Positions 1 to 11,772 of a stretch of 64,000 nucleotides of DNA are shown one piece after another. The position numbers and the translations under genes are program-made. The notes under the pieces are model-generated. The model was not told the DNA's origin. It saw nothing but the letters and a program-made list of their open reading frames with translations, and ran no database searches. The DNA comes from Chaetomium olivaceum (Eukaryota > Ascomycota > Sordariomycetes > Sordariales > Chaetomiaceae): positions 124,001 through 188,000 of the forward strand of contig JAYWVB010000001.1 in NCBI GenBank assembly GCA_039881045.1, read 5' to 3'. Numbering within the stretch: position 1 is the stretch's first letter; every line of letters begins with the position of its first letter.

Positions 1-1706
1 GGAGGAACTCGACCTCGCCCCGTGCCTCGGCTTCGCCTCTCCTAGCGTCTTCGAGGCCTTCTTCAAGCTCCTGCACGAGTTCTTCCAACTGTTTCAACTG
101 TGCTGCAACAGTGTCGACGTCGGCGGTCCTATCCTGGAGCTCTTGGATCTCCTGCATCAGCTCCTCGATCCTCTTCTCGTAAACCCTCTCCGTCTCTGAG
201 CTTGCCATCTCTAGCGTGTCGATCGTGCTGCGGAAATCGGCTCGATGGGCGTCGAACTCGGCTGTGAGCATGGCAATCTTATCGTTCTTCTCTCTCACCA
301 GAGCCCGAAGCTGCCCAGAGTCCTTGTCGTCGATACTGTTCCGTCGCTGCTGTCCCATATGGGATTCCGAGTTCTCAATTAGCCCCTGGAGCTCTGTCAA
401 ACTCGTCTCCATTTCCGCCAGTGTCGCAGCCTGCTCCTTCAGTTGCTGGTCCCGATTCTCTAGCTGTGCTTTGAGCCTCTCGAGCTCTTCGTCACTGGCG
501 TGGTTGCCAGCCCGAGACATGGCTCTCGAAGCAGGCCGCACCTTCAGCGAGAAGGACGAGGCCGAACCCATACTACCGTTCGTCTGTGTCCTCTGTATGC
601 CGATTGGTGTCGTGTCGTCGTCGGTATAATGCGGGTTCGAGGTGGTCCCCAGGACCGAGACACTACGCGGTCCCACCCCTACACTCCCTTTCCGTGTATG
701 CCCCAGCATCCGTTTGTTAGGATCACCGGCCGTTCCACGAACGCTCTGGGCGAATTTGTTGGCCGAAATCGGACTCTCAAACCTGGGTGGCCCGGTTTTC
801 GGTGCTGGCGTGGTGATGGATGGACGGGGGCCTGGTGTCATGAGCCTCCTCACAGGTGACTCTGGCCGTGGTAACGAGGGGCGCGTCTTCTTCCCGAGTG
901 GGCTCGAGGCGCGGCTGGGGCCAACGGACTGGCTGAATTTGGGCACACCGGGGCTCGGTGATGTGAAGTTGATGGCGTTTTGGCTCGCGACCTTCAAACC
1001 GCCGCTTGCTGGCGTGATGGGGAACGAGTTGCCGGACATGGCGGGCGACTCGTGCTTGACCGCCTTGGATAGGGGAGGAAGATACCGGCGCCCGGTTGTG
1101 ATGTCGTGAAGTAGTAAACGCTGCATGAAGGGGTAACCCGGTTAGTGTCATGGCCAAGCTTATTGCACATGTCGCCAGCTATCAGCTATGCGACGCGGAA
1201 CGCAGGCAAACACCAAGAACCAAGAAATCAAACAGCACTCACCCATCGACATCACCGCTGTTCTTCCCCCTGGGCGCATAGTCGGGGTGCAGCTCGACAC
1301 CGGCAAAGTTGCCCTTGCGCCCAGCGACGGATCCAATAAAACGGACGGTGCCCGTCATGTTCCCTGGGACGTCCACCGTGTCGCCGACGGTAACCCCGTC
1401 GCCGCCGAGGCGGCCCGGAGTGTTTGGCATGGGGGGCATCGTGTCGCTGTTCAGGTCGGAGTTGTATGCGTTGTATGCGTAGCCTTCCGAATCATCGGGG
1501 ATGGAGGCTAGCGAGTTCTGCGTAAGCGCAGCGACCGACCCCTTGCGCGCAAGCGCCGGGGGTAATAGACGCGAGGTCTGCGACGTATAAAGTTGGTTCA
1601 GATTCGGCGTTGACGCGGTCGCTATGCCGCTGCGGAGAGGTCGTCGCGACAGGGTATGCCTGGTCGTGGTGTTGTAGGTTGATGTTGTTGTAGTTGTGGA
1701 GGTCAT
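1..1706 (-). CDS. CLIP-170-like CAP-Gly microtubule plus-end protein (partial at 3' end, one frame break)
   Basis: Cytoplasmic linker protein of the CLIP-170/Tip1/ClipA type, expected to track growing microtubule ends. Exon 1 is 1706-1243; a GT-AG intron (1242-1121) follows; exon 2 runs from 1120 off the left edge. The Ser/Thr-rich N-terminus (about 105 residues) precedes a CAP-Gly domain (about residues 107-172) with GNMTGTVRFIG, FAGVEL, the GKNSGDVDG loop and, after the intron, VYYF and GAGIFLP. A Ser/Pro-rich linker and a long heptad-rich coiled coil (VREKNDKIAML, EELMQEIQELQD, LKQLEELVQELEEGLEDAR) follow and continue beyond the window. Between GAGIFLP and LSKAVKHES the frame changes at the G4 run 1072-1075; one added base restores it. 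Start at 1706 is the first ATG giving this protein. CLIP rather than dynactin p150Glued because of the linker order; the C-terminal zinc knuckle is outside the window. Confidence 0.85.
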
Positions 1707-2502
1707 CTTGGTGGGAAGCAGTGGCGGCAATGGCGACCGACTCTCCTGTGTTTTTACACCCCACTGTTGCCCAGTATTTTGGGGACCAAACGCCGATTGA
1801 CCCGCTGAAGAGGAGCGAAGCGCGGGCACGGACACCCACCGGGCAGTTATAGTGTAGGTACTTGCCCCACTGATACTCACGGTACAGGTACAGTACTGTA
1901 ACACCAGCAGCTGGAGGTGCGGTTCAGCAAATGACAATGGAACGTAACCTGGAACAAGAGGAAAGACGACACTTTGTAGAAAGCGGGTTGCGGCCCGTTT
2001 TTGCTCTCCCCACGGTCTCAAAGCCGCTCCATCCGTCTCGTGGTCACATTTCGGCCGAGAGAAATAACTTGTTGCAGGTCAGGGAAATTAAACCCAACGA
2101 TCAACCTATCGGTTCTGGTTACGTACGATTACGTAGTCTTGGTTCTTCCAGTGAATTAGTTCATCCATTGACTTCGGAGTTAACTATTCTTATGCACATC
2201 CATTTTAGCTATGCTTCTGTGGCTTTAACTAGTTATTCCTGACCTTAGATCATCCTTAATCATCTTCACCTTTCTTCATACCTATGTTTCTTTGTATTTA
2301 TCTTTCTTGAACTGCTCCCTTCGTATCGGCAGCGGCAAGAAGGAAAGTTGCAGGCGACGCGATAATGGGATCGGCGGGGTGATTGGTTCCTCTCGGCCCA
2401 ACAAAAAGGAGAAGCAGCGAAGCAAAAAGGGGGGAACGGACGCAAGGCAGAGATGCTCCTGTTCGGAACTCGTCATCCCCCACAACCATGCCCATGCCAA
2501 GC
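1707..2502. other. Intergenic: upstream of the CAP-Gly gene, downstream of the next gene
   Basis: No supported gene. It is moderately AT-rich between about 2040 and 2290 and contains only short spurious frames. It should hold the promoter and 5' leader of the CAP-Gly gene and the 3' UTR of the gene ending at 2503. A run of GTAC-rich sequence lies near 1850-1910. I see no RNA gene or repeat of note. Confidence 0.6.
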
Positions 2503-3581
2503 TCATCTCGGAGACTCAGGCCTCTGTATGATATCTTCACTATTCACAGGACGGCTCCCATCGTTTAGAACCATAGCCTCGCGGTGTCGATGCCTCACCC
2601 GCTGCTCCTCAGCCGTCGGCGCTTCCTGGAGAGACCGGATCAGAAGTCGCGCCTGCTCATCCTCGCACAGGTTGTTGATGTTGATGTTACTAGGGAGTAA
2701 GACGCTGAACCGTTCGATCAGCGGGACGTTGTCCTCCGGGTCGCTATCGGTCGGGGACGATGGGGGCAGGAGGCCGGTCCTCTCCAGCGCTTCCCGGCCA
2801 GCCTGCGACCCTCGGATTGAGGCGATAATGTCGTTGATACGGTTGCCTCTGCAGCGCATATACTGTGCAAAATTCCGCTGGCGGTCCTCCTCTGTGGCTC
2901 CCCAGTTCTGCTTGGCCAGCCACTTCTCGACAAATCTGGCCTTGACGAGTTTCTCGGCGTCGTAGCGACTAAGCAGCTGGCTGATAAACATCAGGCACAG
3001 CTTCTCCGTCATGTCGCGCAGAGTGTATTCATCACAGTCTTCGTCATCGAGCACCTCTTGCTCCGGGTCAAGTGATAACTCTAGGCACCTGACCAGGGCA
3101 GCATATGCTTTCCATCTGTGGAGCCGCTCAAGACTTTCTTCTATGCAGTTAGTCTCACGTCAAGAATCAGTAGTCTGTAAGACCTACGAGGATCGGTAAT
3201 AATGGCAAGCGCCCGCAGATTCTTCATGCGCTCATCATAGTCCTTGCGCGTGATGCCCCAGAGCAGCTGGTCAACGGTATCTCGGTCATTAACCGCTCTA
3301 TCGCAAACGATCTTGGCCGATGTTTCGCGAATCGATTGGTTGTAGTGACCAAGCAGTGTGTCGAGCGTGCCGAGTTTCAGCGCGTCCTCTGTTTCCTGGG
3401 TGATGTACTGCGTCTTGGGTTGTGGTGGTTTGATCTCGGCGTCGTCGCGCCACTTTTTAAGGAGGACGCGCACACTGAACAGCCACCCAAGTGCATTAAT
3501 GGCGAGATAGCCGAATAGAATCCGATCATCCCGGATGAGCCTACCCAACCATCCCGCAGCGCGGAAGTGAGCTGTGGCCAT
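2503..3581 (-). CDS. Conserved fungal protein with one N-terminal membrane segment and a helical (ARM-like) body
   Basis: Two exons, 3581-3188 and 3140-2503, predicted 343 residues. The intron is GTAGGT...TAG, phase 1, joining ALAIITDP to QESLERLHRW. Residues about 19-40 (LFGYLAINALGWLFSVRVLL) form one hydrophobic segment followed by KKW, so the body is probably cytosolic, anchored to an internal membrane. The rest is helical and rich in charged residues (TQETEDALKLGTLDTLLGHYNQSIRETSAKIV; AQYMRCRGNRINDIIASIRG) and reads like armadillo-type repeats. The C-terminal 60 residues are Arg/Glu-rich and probably disordered. I do not recognise a named family and assign no function. The ATG at 3581 was chosen because the frame upstream of it (to 3767) does not read like protein. 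Confidence 0.75.
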
Positions 3582-4122
3582 GGCGGTGTCGGGTGTTCTT
3601 TCGAACGCAGTGGATGCTGTCAGCCAGAGCTGAAGCGTTTGGTGGTTGCGGTTAGGAAGCCGGTGTAGCGCAGGGTTATGCGCATCTTTGTATAGGTAGG
3701 TAGGCCCTGTTTTTAACGCCACGCCCCTTGAGCGAGGCGTGAGACAGAAAGCTTGAGTGTTGGACACGCGAGAACGTTTGCCAACGGATCACACAGCGGA
3801 AGGTTTACAAATACAAAGTAGAAATCTATGGGCTCTCTTTTGAGAAGTGGCCTGCGTGCGGGTACCTCCGCTGAGCTTGCATCTCAAACCCAGCAGTTGC
3901 AGCAAGGAACCTTGAACGAAGACTGCGGCCCACTTCCTCGTTTACTGCCGGATACCACCGCCAAAATTCCCAGCCAGTTCCCCTTGCAGGTGGGGCAGCA
4001 AACTAAGATAAGATAGCAGCGCAGCATGCCGCCCAAAAATCTCAAAATCTCCGGACCAAGATGCGGAAAAGCTCCTACTGCGACAAACCCGAACGTCATA
4101 AAGCACCAAATTGCTCCACAAG
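3582..4122. other. Divergent intergenic region (promoter of both flanking genes)
   Basis: A 541-bp gap between divergent starts at 3581 (-) and 4123 (+), so it must hold both promoters. A short inverted repeat (CACGCC at 3720-3725, GGCGTG at 3736-3741) is visible. No gene or RNA is supported. Confidence 0.55.
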
Positions 4123-7002
4123 ATGGCCGGGTCACAATTGAAGAGGCTAAAGGCCTCTCTTAAAGACCAAGGGATTATTGGTCCCCAGCAGTCCAAAAAA
4201 CAGAAGCGCAAGAATGCCGAGGAGCAAAAGGCGAGACCCGACAAGCGCTTGCAGCGAGGGGAAGCCCTAGCCAGCATTCGCGAGCAGTTCAATCCCTTTC
4301 AGTTCAAGACAAACGCCCGGGGGCCCAAGTTTGAGGTCACCACCAACAAACCCGCCAATGACAAGGCGACCATGAGCATCAAGGGGCGGCCGGGGTTGGC
4401 AAAGGCAGTGGGCGAGGAGCGGGTATGTCCAATATGGAGTGGGACGTGAGAGAAGGAAGTTGGAGCAAATTACTAACGGTATATCTTCAGCGGCGGCAAA
4501 CCCTTCTGGTCGAGATGCAACGGCGCAACAAGGTCGGCGGGCTTATCGACAGGCGTTTCGGCGAGGATGATCCGAACATGTCGCTCGAGGACAAGATGAT
4601 GGAAAGATTCACGCGGGAACAGCAGCGGAACCACAAGAAGAGCTCCATGTTTGATCTTGAAGAGGACGACGAATCGATGGGAGGATTGACCCACATGGGT
4701 AGGCCTCTATTCGACGACGACGAGGTCCAGGCACCCGTGAAGGATGATTTCGACGAGGATCTACCGTCTGGTGATGAATCCGACAACTCTCGCGCCGAAA
4801 GAAGGATGTTGAAGCGCCAGCGCCGGGCGGAAGCTGCAGGCGAGCAGGAGGAGGAGGATGACGACGACGATCAGCCCGAGCGGAAAAAGACGAAAAAGGA
4901 GATCTACGAGGAGATTATCTCCAAGTCGAAGCTGCACAGATACGTAGGTTTCACAATGCCCGTGTGAAAACATCCATCATACTCACATTTTGCAGGAACG
5001 GCAAGCGGCCAAAGACGAGGACAGCGAGCTCAGAGCCGAACTCGACCAGACTATGCCTGAGATCCAGGAACTTCTTTTCCAAAGACAGAAACCGCCGGCA
5101 AAGGATGGGCCTTCCATGGTCATTGCTGGGAAGGAGAAATCCGCCCTTGATAAGGATTACGATCTTCGGATACGACTGCTCGCGGCGGATAAACGAGCGC
5201 AGCCCGCTGAGAGAACAAAGACGGAGGAGGAAACGGCAGAAGAGGAGTCGAAGCGACTCAAGGAACTCGAGGAGCGCCGACTCAAGCGCATGCGTGGAGA
5301 GGTGGTTTCGGATGACGAAGATGACGAGGAGAAGGGCAGGAAAGGGAAAGCTAACGCCGAGGATGCCGACAATCCATTCGACGCTGAGGACGATGATGAA
5401 TACGGCTTGGGTGCGGGAGTCAAATACCGACCGACTGCCGCCGAGCTGGGATTCGACGATGAGGACGACTTTCTAATCGACGACGATCTCGTTGCCAGTG
5501 GCTCCGAATTGGAGCTGGAAAGCGATATGGAGGACGAGGAGAGCGGTGATGAGGATGCTGGTTCAGAATCTGGATCCGACGACGACGAGTTTGTCAAGGG
5601 GATCCTGACGGAAGCGGTCACCAAGGACCCCGTTTTCCAAGTATCTGGCAAAACCAGGGGGGATGACGAGGATGGCGTTCCCTATACGTTCCCCTGCCCA
5701 CAAACCCACGACGAGATGCTCCAGGCTTTCGATGGTATCGAAGTCTCCAAGCTTCCAGTAGCTGTCCAGCGGATCCGCGCTCTCTACCACCCCAAGCTGG
5801 ATAGCAAAAACAAGGAGAGATTGGGCAACTTCTCCCAGGCCCTTGTTCAACATGTTGGGTACCTGGGCGACAATTTCGAGCCGCAATGGTTTCCAACATT
5901 GGAGAACCTCAGCCGACATATTCACTCGCTCGCCAAGTCTTTCCCTATCGAGGTGGCCAAGGCATACCGGGCGCACATCCAGAAGATCGAGCAAGAACGT
6001 CCTCTAGCTCTCACGGTCGGGGATCTTGTCCTTTTGACTGCGGTCGGTACAACCTTTCCGACATCCGACCACTTCCACCAGGTGGTCACTCCTGCGATGC
6101 TAGCCATTGCTCGCTATCTGGGGCAAAAGATCCCCCAAGCGCTCTCAGACTACGCAACTGGGGCCTATCTCTCAATCCTCGCGCTCCAGTATCAGCAGTT
6201 CTCAAAGCGCTACGTGCCTGAACTGATGAATTTCTGTCTCAACACTCTCTGCTCTCTCGCCCACGAGAAAGTGGGCAGCGGCTTAGGTTTCTTCCCCGTC
6301 CACGAACCGGCAGCGGGGACTCGGATCAAGGACGCCAGCAAGACCACAATCCGGCAGCTCAACTGCGGCGACTGCCAGCCCAAGCAGTCCCTCTCCACCG
6401 CCGAAGAAGCATCCCTAAAAGTAGCCATCCTCGCCACCACCACAGCCATCCTCAAAGCCGCCTCCGAAACATGGCACACCCTCCCCGCCTTCCACGAGAC
6501 CTTCCACCCCGCCCTCCTCGTCCTCCAACACCTGACCACCAAACCCTCCTCATCCAACAGCACCCACCACCTCCCCCCGGCCCTCCTCAGCAAACTCGCC
6601 GACACCGCCTCCCACCTCACCCGCCTCCTCCGCCTGTCGCACCTCTCCCGCCGGCCCCTCGAGCTGCACCACCACCGCCCGCTCGCTATACGCACCTACA
6701 TCCCCAAGTTCGAAGACTCGTTCGACCCCTCAAAACACTACGACCCGGACCGGGACCGGGCCGAGCTGGCCAAGCTGCGGGCCGAGCACAAGCGCGAGCG
6801 CAAGGGCGCCCTGCGCGAGCTGCGCAAGGACGCGGCGTTTATGCAGCGCGAGAACCTGCGCGTCAAGAAGGAGCGCGACGCCGCCTACGAGAAGAAGTAC
6901 AAGCGCTTGGTCGCCGAGATCCAGGGGGAGGAGGGCAAGGCTGCCAACGAGTATGCTCGGGAGAAGGAGGCGAGGAAGAGGAAGGCTGCGAGGGGGAGGT
7001 AG
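4123..7002 (+). CDS. nop14: Nop14, nucleolar ribosome-biogenesis factor (SSU processome)
   Basis: Needed for 18S rRNA maturation and 40S assembly; part of the SSU processome in the nucleolus, partner of Noc4/Emg1 in yeast. Exons 4123-4422, 4491-4943 and 4996-7002 encode 919 residues, the normal fungal Nop14 length. The N-terminus is basic (LKRLKASLKDQGIIGPQQSKKQKRK) and holds the family signature NPFQFK / RRQTLLVEMQRRNKVGGLIDRRFGE. Several acidic tracts lie in the middle (EEEDDDDDQ; DDEDDFLIDDDLVAS), then the conserved helical domain (GIEVSKLPVAVQRIRALYHPKL; FPIEVAKAYRAHI), a fungal Pro/Ser insert, and a basic C-terminal KKERDAAYEKKYKRLVAEIQGEEG helix. Both introns are GT-AG and phase 0. The upstream TTG at 4111 was rejected in favour of ATG 4123. 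No frame breaks. Confidence 0.97.
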
Positions 7003-7346
7003 ACCTGTGTTTTGTGTTGTGTTTGAGTCTGTTGTGTGTGGTGTATGGTGGTTGGTTTGGGGGTTTGTGTTGTGTGTATGCATACAACAGGATGTTGCAA
7101 GGCATTTGAAAACGTGCTCTGGTAGTTTGTTGCAATATCAGAGTCGGCATAACAAAAAGCACTCATACATTTGCGTGTCTGGTTGGAATTGAGGGCATTT
7201 AATTCAATTTGTGCCCATATTCAGGACAAACACATCAATCACTCGTGTGCTCCGGTCTCACTACCTAAATACTTATCATTCCCCCTAGCCCCAAATGCCT
7301 CCTCGTTGATCCATACAATACACGACATAACGGAAATAACAGAACT
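7003..7346. other. Convergent intergenic region (two 3' ends)
   Basis: 344 bp between the stop codons of nop14 and ams1. It starts with a TG-rich stretch (about 7008-7080) and turns AT-rich afterwards, as expected for two facing 3' UTRs. Nothing else seen. Confidence 0.6.
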
Positions 7347-10300
7347 CTACGCCAGCTGCAACTTGTAAGTGGCAACCTCAAACGGCCTCAAATCCACCGC
7401 AAACTTGCCCTCCTTAAAGACCACCTCCTCGAGCTCGTCCTCCAGCAAGTTGACCTTGGTCACCCGTGTCACATCCCACGTTGTTACCACGGTGCCCCGT
7501 GCCCTGCCGCCCAGGCTATCGTACAGGCGCACAATGACACTCCGCCCCTCCTTGATGGGCAGCTCCCCGCGCGACACATCCTCGTCGTCCTCCCCGCGCT
7601 TGACCGTGTCAAGCACCAGCGCCTTGCTGGAATTGGAGTCGAGATACACGGGCGGTTCCGAGAGGGCAGCCAACGCCGCCTCGGAGGAGGGGGCGGAGAG
7701 GAGTTTGAGCGGGGTGTTGAACTCGGCCGCCCTCCGCACGGTGACGTGCGATAATGCGCCTTGGTGAGGCAAGATGGCCCAGCGGATGTGGTGGGTGCCC
7801 ATGTCGGCGTTGGGGTCGGGGGCTTTGGAGCTCCGCAGCAGCGAAAGGCGCATGACGTTGCCGGCCGTGGCGAAGCCGTACTTGGAGTCGTTGAGGATGG
7901 ACACACCGTACCCGTTCTCCGACAGGTCAGCGAAGCGGTGCGAGCAAACTTCGAACTTGGCCATATCCCAAGAGGTGTTGTAGTGGGTCGGGCGGCGGAT
8001 GACGCCGAATTGCGTCTCATACGAGGCTTCAGTGTTGCGGATGTCGACGGGGAATTCAACCTTCAGGAATTTCATGGTCTCGTGCCACTCGACGGTGCTG
8101 GTGACTTCGACGTGGGATTGCTGGCCCGGGATGGCGGCAGCCAGGGTAAGAATTGTTTTGATGGAAGACTTGTCGCTGATCTTGGTATGGGTAACCAGGC
8201 TAACACGGTGCCGCTTCTCCTCGTGGATCTTGGTCTCGCTTGAGTGGAGGGGCTTGCGGGTTTCGAGATGGTAGACCTCGACGTCCCAGGCTTGCCAGTA
8301 CAGGGGCTTGTCGTCGAAGATGATGTACTGGTTAGCCTTTTGCCCCTTGGGGATGACCTCGCGCTCCGCGAGCCTGTCATACAGTGATGTGATGACGCCG
8401 GCTTCCACCCTGACCCTGAGTTGGTCGCTCTCGAGAACAAAGACGTCTGTCGAGACCTCCTTGACAGAGACGAGAGGGACGTCTTGGTTCGTCTTGAGAG
8501 TCCGCAGTTTCATTAGCGGGCCAGTTCCGCAAGCAACAGCAGCCTCGTCTTCGGAGATATCAACAATTTCCTTGCGGTGCCACGGCAACGTGTTCAGGGC
8601 AACACCGTCAGTGACCGTTGTGGTCTGGACTTGGGATACGCCAAGGACCTTCCCAATGTCCTTCAAGACGATCTCGGCGGTCTTGAAAACCTCGGCATAC
8701 ATCTACACAAAGTAAGCATGTCTCCTGTTTTGCGTCAGGTCCGCAACTCACCTCGTCTGTCTCTCGGTAGGCCATTGCGATGGAGCTACCCGGGAGACAA
8801 TCATGGAATTGGCAGAGCAATACCGGTTCCCACATGGCATCAATTTGCTCCTTCGGATATTTGTATGATTTATCCTTGATTGACGCGATCGTGGCCAGCC
8901 ATTCCACCTCTCGAAGTACGACCTCGGACTTGCGGTTGTCACGCTTGTTGTTTGCCTGCGTTGTGTATGTGCCGCGGTGGAGCTCGAAATATAGCTCGCC
9001 GTACCATGTCACGAAGGAGTCGGCCTTGCGCTCAAGCTTGTCGAAGAAATCGTCGACCGAGTTACCCAAGTGAACACGAGGCAGCAGGCCAACATTGTCG
9101 CTGAGACCACGGCACCGGCGAAGCTTTTCAAGGTGCTGCCAGGTAGGGCCGCCGCCTCCGTCACCTTTGCCATAGACAAGCAGTGATGTGGCGTCCTGGT
9201 CCAAGGACTTGTGCTGCGACATGCTGCGCTTGACATCGCCAAAGTGAGCTTCGGCGGTGTACGTCTCAGCGGGAGGCATGTGGCACATGACTTGGGAGCC
9301 ATCAAGGGCAACCCAGTTGAAGGTGGTATGGGGAAATTTGTTGATGTTGTTCCAGCTGAGCTTCTGCGTGAGGAAGCGCGTCATGCCAGACAGACGGCAA
9401 AGCTGGGGCAACTGGCTCGAGTATCCGAAAGTGTCCGGCAGCCAAAAGGTCTGGGAGCGGCTTCCAAAGTTGCTCTCAAAGAAGCGCTGTCCGTACAAGA
9501 ACTGGCGGACAAGCGCCTCACCACTCGGCATGTTAGTATCGTGCTCCACCCAGCTGCCTCCGATGGGGTGGAAGCGGCCCTCAGCAACCTTCTTCTTGAC
9601 GCGGTCAAAGACGGAAGGGTACAGCTGCTTGAGCCACTTATACTGTTGAGCCTGAGAGCAGGCAAAGTTGAGCTCGGGATACCGGTCGATCAGGTCGCAC
9701 TGGGTGGACCACGACCTGGCAACCTTCCGCTTGGTTTCGGCAAAGGGCCATAGCCAGCAGCTGTCGATGTGGCAGTGCCCAATGCCAAAGACGACCGGCT
9801 CCTTGCCACTATCATAAACCTTGGCCGAGTTGATGTTGGATCCCAGGTATTCCTCGGCAATTGAGCGGCAGGTCTTTAGCGACTCCCTGTTGCCGAGCTC
9901 AAAGGTGTCAATGATTTCGTTACAAGTCTTGAGCGCCTTATGCTGCTCCCAAGAGTCTTCGGGGAACTCCCTTGCAGCGTCGCCAATGATCCAGATGTCG
10001 ATATAGAGTTGGCGAGCATCCGGGTCAACGGCCACGATTTCAGCTCGATCAAGTCGGTAGCGCTTGTCTGGATTTGGCGGCTGGTTGGCATCCCAGCCGG
10101 GGGCGTTGCCGAACATGCCGTTGCAGGCCATTTCGATGTAGATGGTGTGTTCCTTTCCATCACGGAACGAGTCTGGAAGAACCCATTCCACGCGCTCACC
10201 GCCGCCTGTGAGACCCTGAAGCGGGTGGCCGTCCTCATTCCACACCAGACCTTCGTTGTTGGCGTCCCAATGAAGTTCGAGAAGCCTCTTGTCCTGGAGC

Positions 10301-10641
10301 TCTTTGGGGACTTTCAGGACAACTTTGAACCAGTGAGTCGACCATGCCGGACCGAACCACTCTCCCACAGTGGTCTTCTTGAACTCCTGGGACGTGGCGT
10401 TCTTGAAGGTGGGCCGGGTCAGGTCCGGGGCGTGCCAGACGGAGAGCTGGACATGGGGCTCGCCGGAGACGACGGCCTCGTTCATCATGGCGCGGAGGTT
10501 CGCGTGCTCATATTGGTCGGTCGAGTAGAACTGGTTGATGCGTTCTTTGTAGATTTTGGATATCATCTGGCCCACCGGTTTTGCGGCACGGAGAGGATAG
10601 TCGCTCCGGGGGGCCTTCTGGACTCGTGTCTCGCCACCCAT
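7347..10641 (-). CDS. ams1: Alpha-mannosidase, GH38 (vacuolar Ams1 type)
   Basis: Hydrolyses terminal alpha-mannose from free oligosaccharides; the yeast orthologue reaches the vacuole by the Cvt/autophagy route without a signal peptide, and none is seen here. Exons 10641-8752 and 8702-7347 give 1081 residues, matching Ams1. The GH38 catalytic part contains GHCHIDSCWLWPFAETKRK (zinc/substrate site) and WLPDTFGYSSQLPQL, whose Asp is the family nucleophile, then HDCLPGSSIAMAYRE. The intron (GTGAGT...TAG, 49 nt) sits between RETDE and MYAEVFKTAE. The C-terminal beta-rich domain has NDSKYGFATAGNVMRLSLLRSS and the end RPFEVATYKLQLA. The frame extends upstream to 10695 only with a GTG start, so ATG 10641 is used. 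No frame breaks. Confidence 0.96.
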
Positions 10642-11772
10642 TGTATTGACGTTGGGGGAGTAAAACTTGGGAAGTTCCAATATGAGAAATGGCACCTGAG
10701 CGGAACAATGGATGAGAGCAGCGGTGAGATGAAAGCAGTGGAGGTGGAGGATGAATTGTTTAAGATGGAAGACAAAATGGGATAGGGCCGGATATGCTTT
10801 CTTAGACGGCGAGAAGCTTGTTTAAATACAGCATTCTGTGCTTGAGGAGGAAGCTGTCTACACAGCGACCTATGCCGGGAAGGAGTGAAACAGTGTAAAT
10901 GAGGAACGGTAACACAGAGAAGGCAGGTGGTTGGTTGCCGGATGCAGCTGTCGTGGTCACGTCCTGGGACTGCGACTCCCCTCCCCATAGACAAAAAAAG
11001 CCGAACTCGCGAGTGCAGATGTCGACCAAACCTCGAGGAGAAAAACCAAACAAGCACCAGAAAGGAAATATGGGTACTCCATTGATCTTTTCTTTATTTG
11101 ATTCCTTTCTTTTTATTCTTCATTCATATCTCTTTCCTGATTTCTTTTACCTCGCTCTTTTTACTTGATTTCTTGCTGGTTTTATCGAGTTCGGCCTTTT
11201 TTGTCCATGGGGTGCCTGCGAGGGGGTGTGTTGGCAGGGGTTGCGAGACCTGGCCGGGTTCCCCGCCATCCCCCGGCGGAAGGCGCCCAGCCAATCAGGA
11301 CGGTATATCATTAGGGTCGTTGTCCAGCTCACTCATGAAAGGTCTCAGATGAACTTGACCATGGCATGGCATCTGACTTGAAAGCTTTGTGGCTATTGTC
11401 TCGATGGTGTTGCAATTGGTATATCACGATATACCATGCTAAACTCAACCAAACGAAGTAATATTACAGAAAACCTGTTTACCGCCAACCCGAGCACACC
11501 GAGTTACCCGTCAACGGTTGTGGAACGGCGACGGTTACTTTGTCTGAACATGTGCGAGTGCAAGATGCATCTTCAGTTCACATATTGAGTCAGGCCGGAT
11601 GGTCATTCGAATAAGTGTATTTAATATGTTTATGTTTGGAGATATTGCTTCTCGGGTCACTCCTGTGGTTCGTCCACCAGACCCGTTATCCAAGCCAGGT
11701 AGGTACCTATTTGGTTATGGCTAATATTAAGTTGTGAGGGCGCTTGCGCCGTGCCTTGACCGTCGCCCCCAA
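10642..11772. other. Intergenic: ams1 promoter side, with a pyrimidine-rich tract
   Basis: 1.1 kb with no supported gene. It should contain the ams1 promoter/leader (near 10642-11000) and the 3' region of the gene ending at 11773. A strongly T/C-rich strand segment lies at about 11085-11175, a feature common in fungal promoters. Sequence from 11350 to 11720 is AT-richer and holds only short stray frames. Confidence 0.55.
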
